Shown here: in pieces, positions 42,727 to 49,623 of the stretch
Position numbering within the stretch: the first letter of the stretch is position 1
Layout of the letters: each line of letters begins with the position of its first letter
Origin: Neobacillus vireti
GTDB lineage: Bacteria; Bacillota; Bacilli; Bacillales; Cytobacillaceae
Length of the DNA: 64,000 bases
Direction of reading: 5' to 3'
Assembly: GCF_001026695.1 (NCBI RefSeq)
Contig: NZ_LDNB01000002.1
Coordinates: 555,621-619,620, forward strand
Program-made: the position numbers and the translations under genes
The notes under the pieces: generated by a model
Databases searched by the model: none
Seen by the model: the letters and a program-made list of their open reading frames with translations, nothing else
Told to the model about the DNA's origin: nothing

Positions 42727-44099
42727 CGAATATTTGCTAGCTAACCGGTAAATGTAGTGGTGATAAATGGGTATTAATGTGTATTGATATTTACTCGGAA
42801 AGAACCGACCAGTCATTAAACTTTCAGCTTTTGTTTTTGTTACAGAATTCATGATCGTAATAAGAATAGCTGTACCAATCGAACCGGACACTTGTTGAGC
42901 TGTATTGTTAATAGCTGTACCGTGCCGATTTAAGCGAGTTGGCAATTGATTAAGACCATTTGTCATAATTGGTATCATCACCATTGCCATACCAAGCATA
43001 CGCAAAGTGTAAACAAGGATAATATATGTGTGACTAGAGTCGATTTGTAGGTTTGCCAACATGTAAGTTGAAACTGCTGTAATAGTAAGCCCTAATACTC
43101 CAAGAATTCTTGGTCCATATTTATCGAATAGTTTACCGGTAATTGGAGACATAATCCCTTTTACAATCGCACCCGGAAACATCATTAAACCTGAGGCAAG
43201 TGGTGAAATGCCTCTAACATTCTGCACATACGCTGAAGTTAAAATCATCCCTGAGAACATCGCAACAGCATTGACAATCGCAATAACAGAGGCAAGGGCA
43301 AACATAGGATGCTTATAGACACGTAAATCTAATAAAGGTTCCTCCATTTTTAATTGCCGAACAATGAATACAACCAAAGAAATAGCACCAACAATCAGAG
43401 TGGTTAAAACAACTTTGTCTGTCCAGCCGTCAGAACTTACAGAACTGAAACCATAAAGCAACCCACCAAAACCGATTGTAGATAATACAACTGATAGGTA
43501 ATCAATGGTTGCATTTTTGTTTTGTTCCATGACATTCTCGGATTTCCAAATGGCCAATACTAAACTAATAATAGCTAACGGTAAAATCATTTCGAAAAGT
43601 AACCGCCAGTCATAATATTCAACAATATAACCTGATAATGTTGGCCCAATTGCTGGCGCTGTAATCATAACTAAACCGAAAATACCCATTACGGTACCAC
43701 GTTTTTCACGAGGAAAACTTACTAACATAATGTTCATTAATAATGGTCCCATTACGGAAGAACCGGCTGCTTGGACCATCCGCCCAGTAAGTAATACACC
43801 AAAGTTTGGGGCAAAAGCTGCTAATGCAGTACCTAAAGTGAAGATCGCCATTGAAGTGATAAATAGGCTACGGTTCGAAAAGCGTGTCATTAAAAAGGCT
43901 GATGCCGGAATTAATACACCGCTGACAAGCATATAGCCTGTCGCTAGCCACTGAATCGTTGAATAATCTTTAATTCCTAAATCAACCACGGCAAAGCTAC
44001 ATTTAATAGAGAGTTATTCAAAAACGAAACAAATGCTCCGACAAAAAGAATAGCAAGCATAATATACGGTGGTTTTCTTTCTTGTGATGTTGAATTCAT
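42685..44099 (-). pseudogene. MFS multidrug transporter (EmrB/QacA type), frameshifted and truncated
   Basis: A normal start with AAAGGAG at 44099 gives MNSTSQERKPPYIMLAILF.. and helix 1 up to NVALPWLI, then a stop at 43977-43979. The expected continuation (MVDLGIKDYSTIQWLATGYM) is in another frame from 43989, which looks like a 7-nt deletion after the ALP codons. Helices 2 to about 12 follow (motif C GRMVQAAGSSVMGPLL, then APAIGPTLSGYI). After TKTKAESLMTG the normal last helices are replaced by unrelated residues (RFFPSKYQYTLIPIYHHYIY), ending inside the VOC gene. Most likely inactive. Confidence 0.75.
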
Positions 44100-44294
44100 C
44101 TATTTGTTTTCTCCTTTGTAAAAAGTTTATTTGATCCTTTTGGCCGTTTGCATATTTGTGCTGAAAAGATTTGTCGTCAATATATCTAAATGTGACCGAA
44201 GCTTAGATAGGAAATAAACAGCGTCCATGATTATGTTGTACTTCTCTAAGTAGCAATTGGGAATACGCGCTAGTAGCTATTTTTTTCTTTATAA

Positions 44295-44308
44295 ATAAAC
44301 GCGTTTAT
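44295..44308. promoter_or_regulatory. 14-bp palindrome
   Basis: ATAAACGCGTTTAT is perfectly symmetric, lying 65 bp before the DUF202 gene. It could be an operator; no regulator is identified. Nothing else is seen in 44,100-44,372. Confidence 0.3.
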
Positions 44309-44372
44309 GAATTGAAAAATTTTTCTTGGATAAGAATTTTTGTTAGGCTTATAAAAAGGAGATTAGTTATAT

Positions 44373-44765
44373 ATGAAAGCTTTAAAAATAAGCAAAGAAA
44401 AACAAGAGGACAATGTAAAATATGCACAACAGCATTTTGCAAATGAAAGAACGTATCTGGCGTGGATTCGGACGGCTATATCAATTATAGGTGTGGGATT
44501 TTTAACAACCTCTTTACATTACACTATTAAAATTAGTTCCAATCGAGCGATTAATACTCTAGCAATATTTCTAGGAATCTATGCATGTGTTGTTGGCTTT
44601 TTAATTGCTCTTATGTCAACAATTCATTATACAAGAAAAAGAAGGGAAATTCAGGATGGGATTTTTATCCCGTCAAACTACTCGATAATATTTGTTTCTA
44701 TTTTATTTTCAATTCTAGTTTTTTTGATTTTTATGTATCTTTCTTTTTTATTATTTAAGTCATAA
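44373..44765 (+). CDS. DUF202 (YidH-like) membrane protein
   Basis: 130 residues; AAAGGAG upstream. The family signature NERTYLAWIRTAISIIGVGF opens the first helix; two more helices follow (about 62-85 and 105-128). Function unknown for the family. Lies upstream of the CstR-like gene but is separated from it by the latter's own promoter. Confidence 0.85.
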   Translation: MKALKISKEKQEDNVKYAQQHFANERTYLAWIRTAISIIGVGFLTTSLHYTIKISSNRAINTLAIFLGIYACVVGFLIALMSTIHYTRKRREIQDGIFIPSNYSIIFVSILFSILVFLIFMYLSFLLFKS

Positions 44766-44851
44766 AGTGGGGAAAGGGTCTTATCTAAAAAAACATAATC
44801 AGCCGCTTCCATTTGCTATTGAATTTTTAGCAATGTAATTTGTTTGGCATC

Positions 44852-44870
44852 ATACCCTTTAGGGTATAAT
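44852..44870 (+). promoter_or_regulatory. CsoR/CstR-type operator over the -10 of the repressor gene
   Basis: ATACCC-TTTA-GGGTAT (44852-44867) is a perfect 16-nt palindrome of the CsoR/CstR type and overlaps the -10 TATAAT (44865-44870). Suggests autorepression by the following gene product. A like site lies at 46251. Confidence 0.8.
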
Positions 44871-44915
44871 ATTAAAGCATGTCAATGTTATTCCTTTTTC
44901 AAGGGAGGTTAATTT

Positions 44916-45179
44916 ATGGATTATAATGATCAAATAAAAAATAGAATTAAACGGATCGAGGGACAACTAAGAGGTATTTTAAGAATGATGGAAGAAAACA
45001 AGGACTGCAAAGAGGTCATTACTCAGCTATCTGCCTCGAGAACTGCCATTGATCGGACCATTGGCGTTATTGTTAGCACAAACTTGGTAGAATGCGTTCA
45101 AAATGCAGATAATCAGGCAGAAAAAAGCATGGAAGGTATCGTAAGGGAGGCAGTTGAACTTTTGGTAAAAAGCCGATAG
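44916..45179 (+). CDS. CstR-like persulfide-sensing repressor (CsoR/DUF156 family)
   Basis: 87 residues, AAGGGAGG upstream. All-helical CsoR family: IKNRIKRIEGQLRGILRMM, DCKEVITQLSASRTAIDRT, VIVSTNLVECV. Cysteines are at 31 and 60, the positions of the reactive pair in Staphylococcus aureus CstR. The copper-binding His of CsoR (four residues before the second Cys) is Asn here, so copper sensing is unlikely. Expected to derepress on sulfane sulfur by forming di- or trisulfide links. It probably controls itself and the HesB-like gene through matching operators. Confidence 0.87.
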   Translation: MDYNDQIKNRIKRIEGQLRGILRMMEENKDCKEVITQLSASRTAIDRTIGVIVSTNLVECVQNADNQAEKSMEGIVREAVELLVKSR

Positions 45180-45204
45180 AAGAGGTTACGCCTCTTTTAT
45201 TTTT
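45180..45204 (+). terminator. Terminator after CstR-like gene
   Basis: AAGAGG (45180-45185) pairs with CCTCTT (45191-45196), followed by TTATTTTT. Confidence 0.75.
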
Positions 45205-45317
45205 GAAGACATTAATACCCTAATGGAATGGGGTTGACATGGAAGAGGTTAAGAGATTAGTAAGAAAGAAGGGGGGAGCTGGTAATAGAGGTTATACAAA
45301 TTGGTTCTTTCACCATT

Positions 45318-46172
45318 ATGATGAAATGGATTGTTCTTAGTATTGCCATTGTGATCGGATTTATTTTTCTGAAACTATGGCTGCTCCGTTCACAAAAAAG
45401 AGAATCTGGGAAACAATTATTTGATTTAGCATTAAACAGTGTTTTTTTGGGCTTTCTGATATGGAAAGGCAGTTTGCTGTTACTGGAGCCGAAATTAATT
45501 ATTGAAAGTCCAATGTCATTATTATATTTTACTGGTGGAAAGAACGGATTCATTTTAGGAATGTTCGGTGCATTCATTTATTTCTTTGTTAAAGCTAGAA
45601 AATTAAGGATAACAAACTTTATTATTCTGCAATCCGTGATTGTTTTTGGTATTGCTGTCATGGGTGGGTATTTTTTAGTCAATCACTTCTTGAGTCATGA
45701 TAAGCCGAAGGTCAATACAGCCGGCACAAAGACAGTAGAAATTGGTCTCCAAGAAGGAAATAAAGCACCTGATTTTCAATTAAAGACGTTAAACGGTACT
45801 GATGTTAAACTGTCTGATTTGCAAGGAAAAAAGATCATTTTAAATTTCTGGGCAACCTGGTGTCCGCCCTGTAAAGCAGAAATACCGCACATGCAGGATT
45901 TTTATGAATCAATGGACAAAACCAAAGTGGAAATACTCGCCATCAATCTAACCACCCTAGAGAAAAATCCGGGAAAGGTAAAGGGATTTGTGAAAGATAA
46001 AAAAGTAACTTTTCCTGTTTTACTCGACCAAGATGGGGATATAGGCGACCAATATCAAGCTATTACAATTCCAACAAGTTATCTGATTGATTCCCAAGGG
46101 ATTGTTCGCAAGAAAATAGTCGGGCCAATGGATAAAGGTATGATGAACCAATTAATAGAAAAAGTTGATTGA
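45318..46172 (+). CDS. Membrane-anchored TlpA/ResA-like thiol-disulfide oxidoreductase
   Basis: 284 residues from the ATG at 45318. About four membrane helices (2-20, 35-60, 72-90, 98-125), then an extracytoplasmic thioredoxin-like domain with WCPPC (Cys182, Cys185), GNKAPDFQLKTLNG at its start and cis-Pro in AITIPTSYL. The ATG has no ribosome site. A GGGGGGAG at 45271-45278 lies 6 nt before an in-frame AUA at 45285, from which the protein would begin IEVIQIGSFTI, a start seen in related proteins; an AUA start is possible. It likely reduces disulfides outside the membrane. It lies between the CstR-like gene and the HesB-like gene. Confidence 0.87.
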   Translation: MMKWIVLSIAIVIGFIFLKLWLLRSQKRESGKQLFDLALNSVFLGFLIWKGSLLLLEPKLIIESPMSLLYFTGGKNGFILGMFGAFIYFFVKARKLRITNFIILQSVIVFGIAVMGGYFLVNHFLSHDKPKVNTAGTKTVEIGLQEGNKAPDFQLKTLNGTDVKLSDLQGKKIILNFWATWCPPCKAEIPHMQDFYESMDKTKVEILAINLTTLEKNPGKVKGFVKDKKVTFPVLLDQDGDIGDQYQAITIPTSYLIDSQGIVRKKIVGPMDKGMMNQLIEKVD

Positions 46173-46221
46173 AAAATATTGTTCGGCAATTGGAAATATT
46201 TCCAAGGGTTAAGCGAAGGCT

Positions 46222-46266
46222 TTGACAGGATAAATCTTTTTCTTTATTCTATACCCGCAGGGGCAT
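46222..46266 (+). promoter_or_regulatory. Sigma-A promoter with CstR-type operator before HesB-like gene
   Basis: TTGACA (46222-46227), 17-nt spacer, TATTCT (46245-46250). Directly after the -10 is ATACCC-GCAG-GGGCAT (46251-46266), matching the 16-nt operator at 44852 in both arms except one base. A repressor there would block initiation. Confidence 0.75.
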
Positions 46267-46321
46267 TTTGATCCTTCTAAAGATGCAGATTCTATAAAAA
46301 AGACAATGGAGGTACACTAAA

Positions 46322-46609
46322 ATGGTCAAAGTAACACACGCTGCAATTGCAGCCATTACCAGCGAAATTCAAGATGTCATTGATGAGGGGAAACAACCGC
46401 TAATTCGCTTTTCAATGGGCATTGGCTGAGGGGGCCCGCAGCTTCGTCTGACTCTGGAAGAGTCGGCTTTAGAAAATGATGAAATCACTGAGCAGGATGG
46501 AATCGGCTTTATAGTTAATGAAAGAGATCAGGTTTATTTTCACAATGCAAAGATTGACTATATAAAGACACTATTTGGAGGCGGACAGTTTACCGTGCTT
46601 CGAGTTTAA
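46322..46609 (+). CDS. HesB-like protein with in-frame UGA, candidate selenoprotein
   Basis: GGAGG precedes the ATG. Translation gives 95 residues if the TGA at 46427-46429 (codon 36) is read as Sec: SMGIG-U-GGPQLRLTLEES. In HesB/IscA-like proteins this position is the conserved Cys of GxGCGGPxLRL. Downstream the frame continues intact with family features (IGFIVNERDQVYFHNAKIDYI) to TAA at 46607. The C-terminal CGC motif of true IscA is absent. HesB-like proteins are a known bacterial selenoprotein family. A 7-bp hairpin 18 nt after the TGA fits a bacterial SECIS. A nonsense-mutated gene is the alternative; no other damage is seen. Confidence 0.75.
46427..46466 (+). promoter_or_regulatory. 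Candidate bacterial SECIS element
   Basis: UGA at 46427-46429, then CTGACTC (46448-46454), loop TGGAA, GAGTCGG (46460-46466): a 7-bp stem with one G-T pair. The apical loop begins 26 nt after the UGA and has G as its second base, within the usual bSECIS limits. Confidence 0.6.
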
Positions 46610-46672
46610 GATTTATAACTACTAGTAGGGGTATAACTAAAATGAAATAATGAAGTTACTTCGAAAACATTG

Positions 46673-46709
46673 AAAGCTGCTTGGGAAAGTTTCCGGGCAG
46701 CTTTTTTTT
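46673..46709 (+). terminator. Rho-independent terminator after HesB-like gene
   Basis: AAGCTGC (46674-46680) pairs with GCAGCTT (46697-46703), extended by G-T and GG-CC pairs, followed by T-tract to 46709. Confidence 0.88.
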
Positions 46710-46850
46710 AAAGCAGCGGATGCATGCAAGCAAGTGTCCAAAAAATAAAATTGCAAAGTAAGTGAGGTAAAAGCGAGTGAGGGGTTAAAGTAAGGATAGG
46801 TTAATTTGCAATTAAAAAATATTTTCGCACAAATTTTGCATCAACAAAAA

Positions 46851-46891
46851 TAAAAAACCCCAAAAGCGCTTGTGTGACAATGCTTTTGGGG
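46851..46891 (-). terminator. Terminator of the tRNA gene
   Basis: CCCCAAAAGC (46858-46867) and GCTTTTGGGG (46882-46891) form a 10-bp stem; on the minus strand TTTTTTATTTTT follows. Confidence 0.9.
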
Positions 46892-46902
46892 ATTTTACTA
46901 GA

Positions 46903-46976
46903 CGTCCCAAAGAGGATTCGAACCTCCGACCTACAGTTTAGGAAACTGTTGCTCTATCCTGCTGAGCTATTGGGAC
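46903..46976 (-). tRNA. tRNA-Arg (anticodon CCU)
   Basis: On the minus strand: acceptor GTCCCAA / TTGGGAC, D-arm AGCTCAGCAGGATAGAGCA, anticodon stem ACAGT / ACTGT with loop TTCCTAA (anticodon CCT), and T-arm GGAGGTTCGAATCCTC with one T-A closing difference. Discriminator G; CCA is not encoded. Cloverleaf complete. Confidence 0.93.
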
Positions 46977-47106
46977 AAGTAAAGTCTTATGTATTCTGTT
47001 TTAGACACACAATAAGATAATCGCGTCCTTATTTCAATTAAACACTTAAATAGGAACGTTATTTATTATAATCAGTTTATCAAAAAAGGTCAATAAAAAG
47101 TTCCTG

Positions 47107-47847
47107 TTATTGAAACGGCAGGTCTCTTGATACCTCGTTTTTGAATGCCCCTTTTTCACGAAAAATAATCCAAACGATTAAACTTAATGAAATTAACAAT
47201 CCCTCCATAGATAAGATATACCAAGGGTAAGGGCCCAGAACATCTAATAAACTGGCGCTGTCAGGTTTATGGCTTAAGAACATATAATTGCCGTCAACCA
47301 GCTTATTAATAACCATAATAATCGGCATCAAAACATTTAAAAAGATAAATAATTTTACTACTGACCAGATTGTCGGCCGGTAGCCCTTTGCCCAGGTAAA
47401 ATAGAGCGGCACCCAAATGATCATTAAATGAGTATAAAAGAAGTGGAAGAATCGAAAATGCGGAAAGTCATAATTTAATAGTGGTGTGATTAATGCCTGA
47501 GATGCGCCAAGTAATGCTGTAAATAATAAGATCTCGTAAATGATTTTTTTTCTTGTTAACAATAAGAAGACTGTTAAAATCAAGCTGATGCTGCACAACT
47601 CTAATGGAATGGCGTAGCTGACATGCCAGCTGCCATTTAAAATCAGCCATAAGTGATAGGCAGTCTCAAATATAATTAACGAAATAGCGACACCGATTTC
47701 AATGCTTCTCCATTTCTCAGCACTCAACTTATCTCTAAATAAAAATATTGCTAACGAGCCTAGGATTAAGATGGTTATGATAACAAAGTGACTTGTTGAA
47801 AACATCTGAAAATCATAATTTTTATAACTTCCGCTAAACCACTCCAT
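47107..47847 (-). CDS. YwaF-like integral membrane protein (TIGR02206)
   Basis: 246 residues with about seven membrane helices. Family start FSTSHFVIITILILGSLAIF, middle SYAIPLELCSISLILTVFLL and RFFHFFYTHLMIIWVPLYF, and the loop GNYMFLSHKPDSASLLDVLG with PYPWYI. Function unknown. GGTGGTGAAAT-type ribosome site before the ATG. Stand-alone. Confidence 0.85.
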   Translation of the reverse strand: MEWFSGSYKNYDFQMFSTSHFVIITILILGSLAIFLFRDKLSAEKWRSIEIGVAISLIIFETAYHLWLILNGSWHVSYAIPLELCSISLILTVFLLLTRKKIIYEILLFTALLGASQALITPLLNYDFPHFRFFHFFYTHLMIIWVPLYFTWAKGYRPTIWSVVKLFIFLNVLMPIIMVINKLVDGNYMFLSHKPDSASLLDVLGPYPWYILSMEGLLISLSLIVWIIFREKGAFKNEVSRDLPFQ

Positions 47848-47942
47848 AATTTCACCACCCTTATAATTATTTTATCATGTTATGGTGAGAGGAGTTGGAA
47901 TTTTTAGAAAGGTTCTTTTCTAAAAGTTTGTTGCTCTTTTTG

Positions 47943-48038
47943 ATTCGCTATTATAACCCTTCAAATCGCTAATAAATGCCCTGAAATCGCTAATAAAACT
48001 ACAGATTCGCTAATAAATCTATATAATCCGCTAATAAG
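47943..48038. repeat. Array of about 21-bp units with TCGCTAATAA core
   Basis: Five units with core ATTCGCTAATAAA; TCGCT-type cores start at 47945, 47966, 47987, 48007 and 48028 (steps 21, 21, 20, 21), separated by variable 8-nt spacers. Same architecture as the array at 38037 but another core. Lies in the 315-bp gap upstream of ywaF-like and downstream of the small gene at 48163. Confidence 0.8.
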
Positions 48039-48162
48039 GTGTAAAATTACACTTCACTTTAGCTTTTTAAGGGTAAAAAAAGTTAAAAACCACAATTTTT
48101 ACTAAAATATCCTTACGAAAACAACCTTTAGGAAAAATACTAGAAGATTGGCCCAGTAAATT

Positions 48163-48318
48163 CTAGTTATTTTTATATAAATAACCAATCGAAAAGACAA
48201 AGCCGGTAAGGAAAGTACAAATTGTTAAATTTGTTAGGCCGGTAAAGTAATAAGATAACATGCTGCTGAAAAAGGTAAATAGTAACCATTTAATTGAGGA
48301 TGGCAACCATTTAACCAT
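48163..48318 (-). CDS. 51-residue membrane peptide coupled to the SpoIIP-family gene
   Basis: The ATG at 48318 overlaps the end of the upstream gene (ATGGTTAA), with AGAGGTGAAC before it. The product starts MVKWLPSSIKWLLFTFFSS, has two hydrophobic segments (about 11-25 and 31-48) and ends YLYKNN. I do not recognise a family. Ribosome site and overlap support a real gene expressed with the SpoIIP-family protein. Confidence 0.65.
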   Translation of the reverse strand: MVKWLPSSIKWLLFTFFSSMLSYYFTGLTNLTICTFLTGFVFSIGYLYKNN

Positions 48319-49465
48319 TCTTGTTCACCTCTTTTGCTTCTTTGGAATTCCAATAATATTCGGCGAGTATCTCTGAAAATACATCAACCGTTCGATCCAG
48401 TTCCTCTAAATTATTATCAATGCCGCCAATCTCCAGTAACATGGCTTTAGTAGATATATCTTGGTTATAAACACCGTTCCCGTCCTTAAACGTTTTAAGA
48501 AAAATTCCGCGGCTTATCCCGGGATATTTCTTTTCTAACTCTGAGTTTAGAGTTTTTACCAATTCTAGATTTTCTAAGTAGTTTTTGTTTTCCTTGCCCA
48601 CTACAAAATAGAGTCTGGCGAAGCTCTCTCCATTTATCGTTTTAGTTGTAAGTTCTCTCCGTGCGGAATCACGATGAATATCGATAAAATAGTTAAGATC
48701 ATTATTCTTAACTGCTGCTGCTTCAACAATTTCACGAGATGCCGTGTAGGCTTTTGAGGTTTTCCAGCCTTTATCGTGCAATTTCTGCGCCATATTTGTT
48801 TTATCATGGTCAACACCTATGCCTTGCCTCATAAGATTATCAGCTAAACGTTGTCCAAGATCCACGACATTGACTCTGTCATCATTGCTAGTTGCATCAT
48901 TTGGGTTCTTTGCATCTTTTAGCAACGGTAGAAAGGACTCGTAACTATGAGTATGATAAATAAATACAGCTTTATGTTCAGGGTTGGTTATCGGTTTATT
49001 ATCTGAAGCATTATTTCTTTGAGCTAATTTTTCCTCGGCAACTTTTCTTTCTTCAAGTAAGACCTCGACTGGGGGAGATGATTCATATGGAAGGGTGGTA
49101 AGATTCGTTCCTTCGCCAGCTACGACAATCTCTGTGTCAAAAAGCCTTAAACCAGGTAACTCATTTCCTAAAAACGTTCTAGCATCTGTTGGTTTAATCG
49201 TAACCGCTAATTGTAAGGCTAGCGCTGACATTTTTGATGCGGAAAGAATAGGTTCATCGATTTCGGGAGAGAAGTAATGGTTTTCGGATTTAAGAATATG
49301 AACAAGGATTTTTTCGGTGTTTAAAATACTAATTGTACTATGAATATTTTTCGATTGAACCTTAATGTCCATTAATACGACGATTGAAATAACTAGAAAA
49401 ACGATCAGAACCATTACTACCGGAAAGTAGATATATTTTGGTAAGAAATATTTTTTCGACACCAT
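48311..49465 (-). CDS. SpoIIP-family cell wall hydrolase (stage II sporulation protein P-like)
   Basis: 384 residues, GGAGGTTGAG before the ATG. One N-terminal membrane anchor (about 14-33), a linker of about 125 residues, then the SpoIIP amidase/endopeptidase domain: FIYHTHSYESFLP with the first zinc His and Glu, VVDLGQRLADNL, DIHRDSARRE and LLEIGGIDNNLEE. SpoIIP digests septal peptidoglycan during engulfment. Since the canonical spoIIP is linked to gpr, this may be an additional member; which one cannot be settled here. Confidence 0.87.
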   Translation of the reverse strand: MVSKKYFLPKYIYFPVVMVLIVFLVISIVVLMDIKVQSKNIHSTISILNTEKILVHILKSENHYFSPEIDEPILSASKMSALALQLAVTIKPTDARTFLGNELPGLRLFDTEIVVAGEGTNLTTLPYESSPPVEVLLEERKVAEEKLAQRNNASDNKPITNPEHKAVFIYHTHSYESFLPLLKDAKNPNDATSNDDRVNVVDLGQRLADNLMRQGIGVDHDKTNMAQKLHDKGWKTSKAYTASREIVEAAAVKNNDLNYFIDIHRDSARRELTTKTINGESFARLYFVVGKENKNYLENLELVKTLNSELEKKYPGISRGIFLKTFKDGNGVYNQDISTKAMLLEIGGIDNNLEELDRTVDVFSEILAEYYWNSKEAKEVNKNG

Positions 49466-49569
49466 CGCTCAACCTCCATAACACATTTATATGAGTTAAA
49501 GGGTTAATTATTTCAAATTTTTTAGAGACGAATCAGCTAAATCGACGAGTGCCTGACACCTTCATTTTG

Positions 49570-49578
49570 TGATATAAT
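49570..49578 (+). promoter_or_regulatory. Extended -10 promoter of mutS
   Basis: TGATATAAT at 49570-49578 (TG-N-TATAAT) with no good -35 at 17 nt. Start near 49585, 40 bp before the mutS ATG. Confidence 0.6.
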
Positions 49579-49623
49579 AGTTTGTCGAAGATACTCGAAA
49601 TGATTATAATTCTGGAGGTCATT

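Noticed and set aside
43987..43989. GTG at 43989 as the genuine start of a working MFS transporter
   Set aside because: Helix 1 with a proper ATG and ribosome site lies just upstream in another frame, and the C-terminus is also disrupted.
46625..46634. Third CstR-type operator after the HesB-like gene
   Set aside because: Only the GGGGTAT half is present; no matching ATACCC arm and no gene follows on that strand before the terminator.
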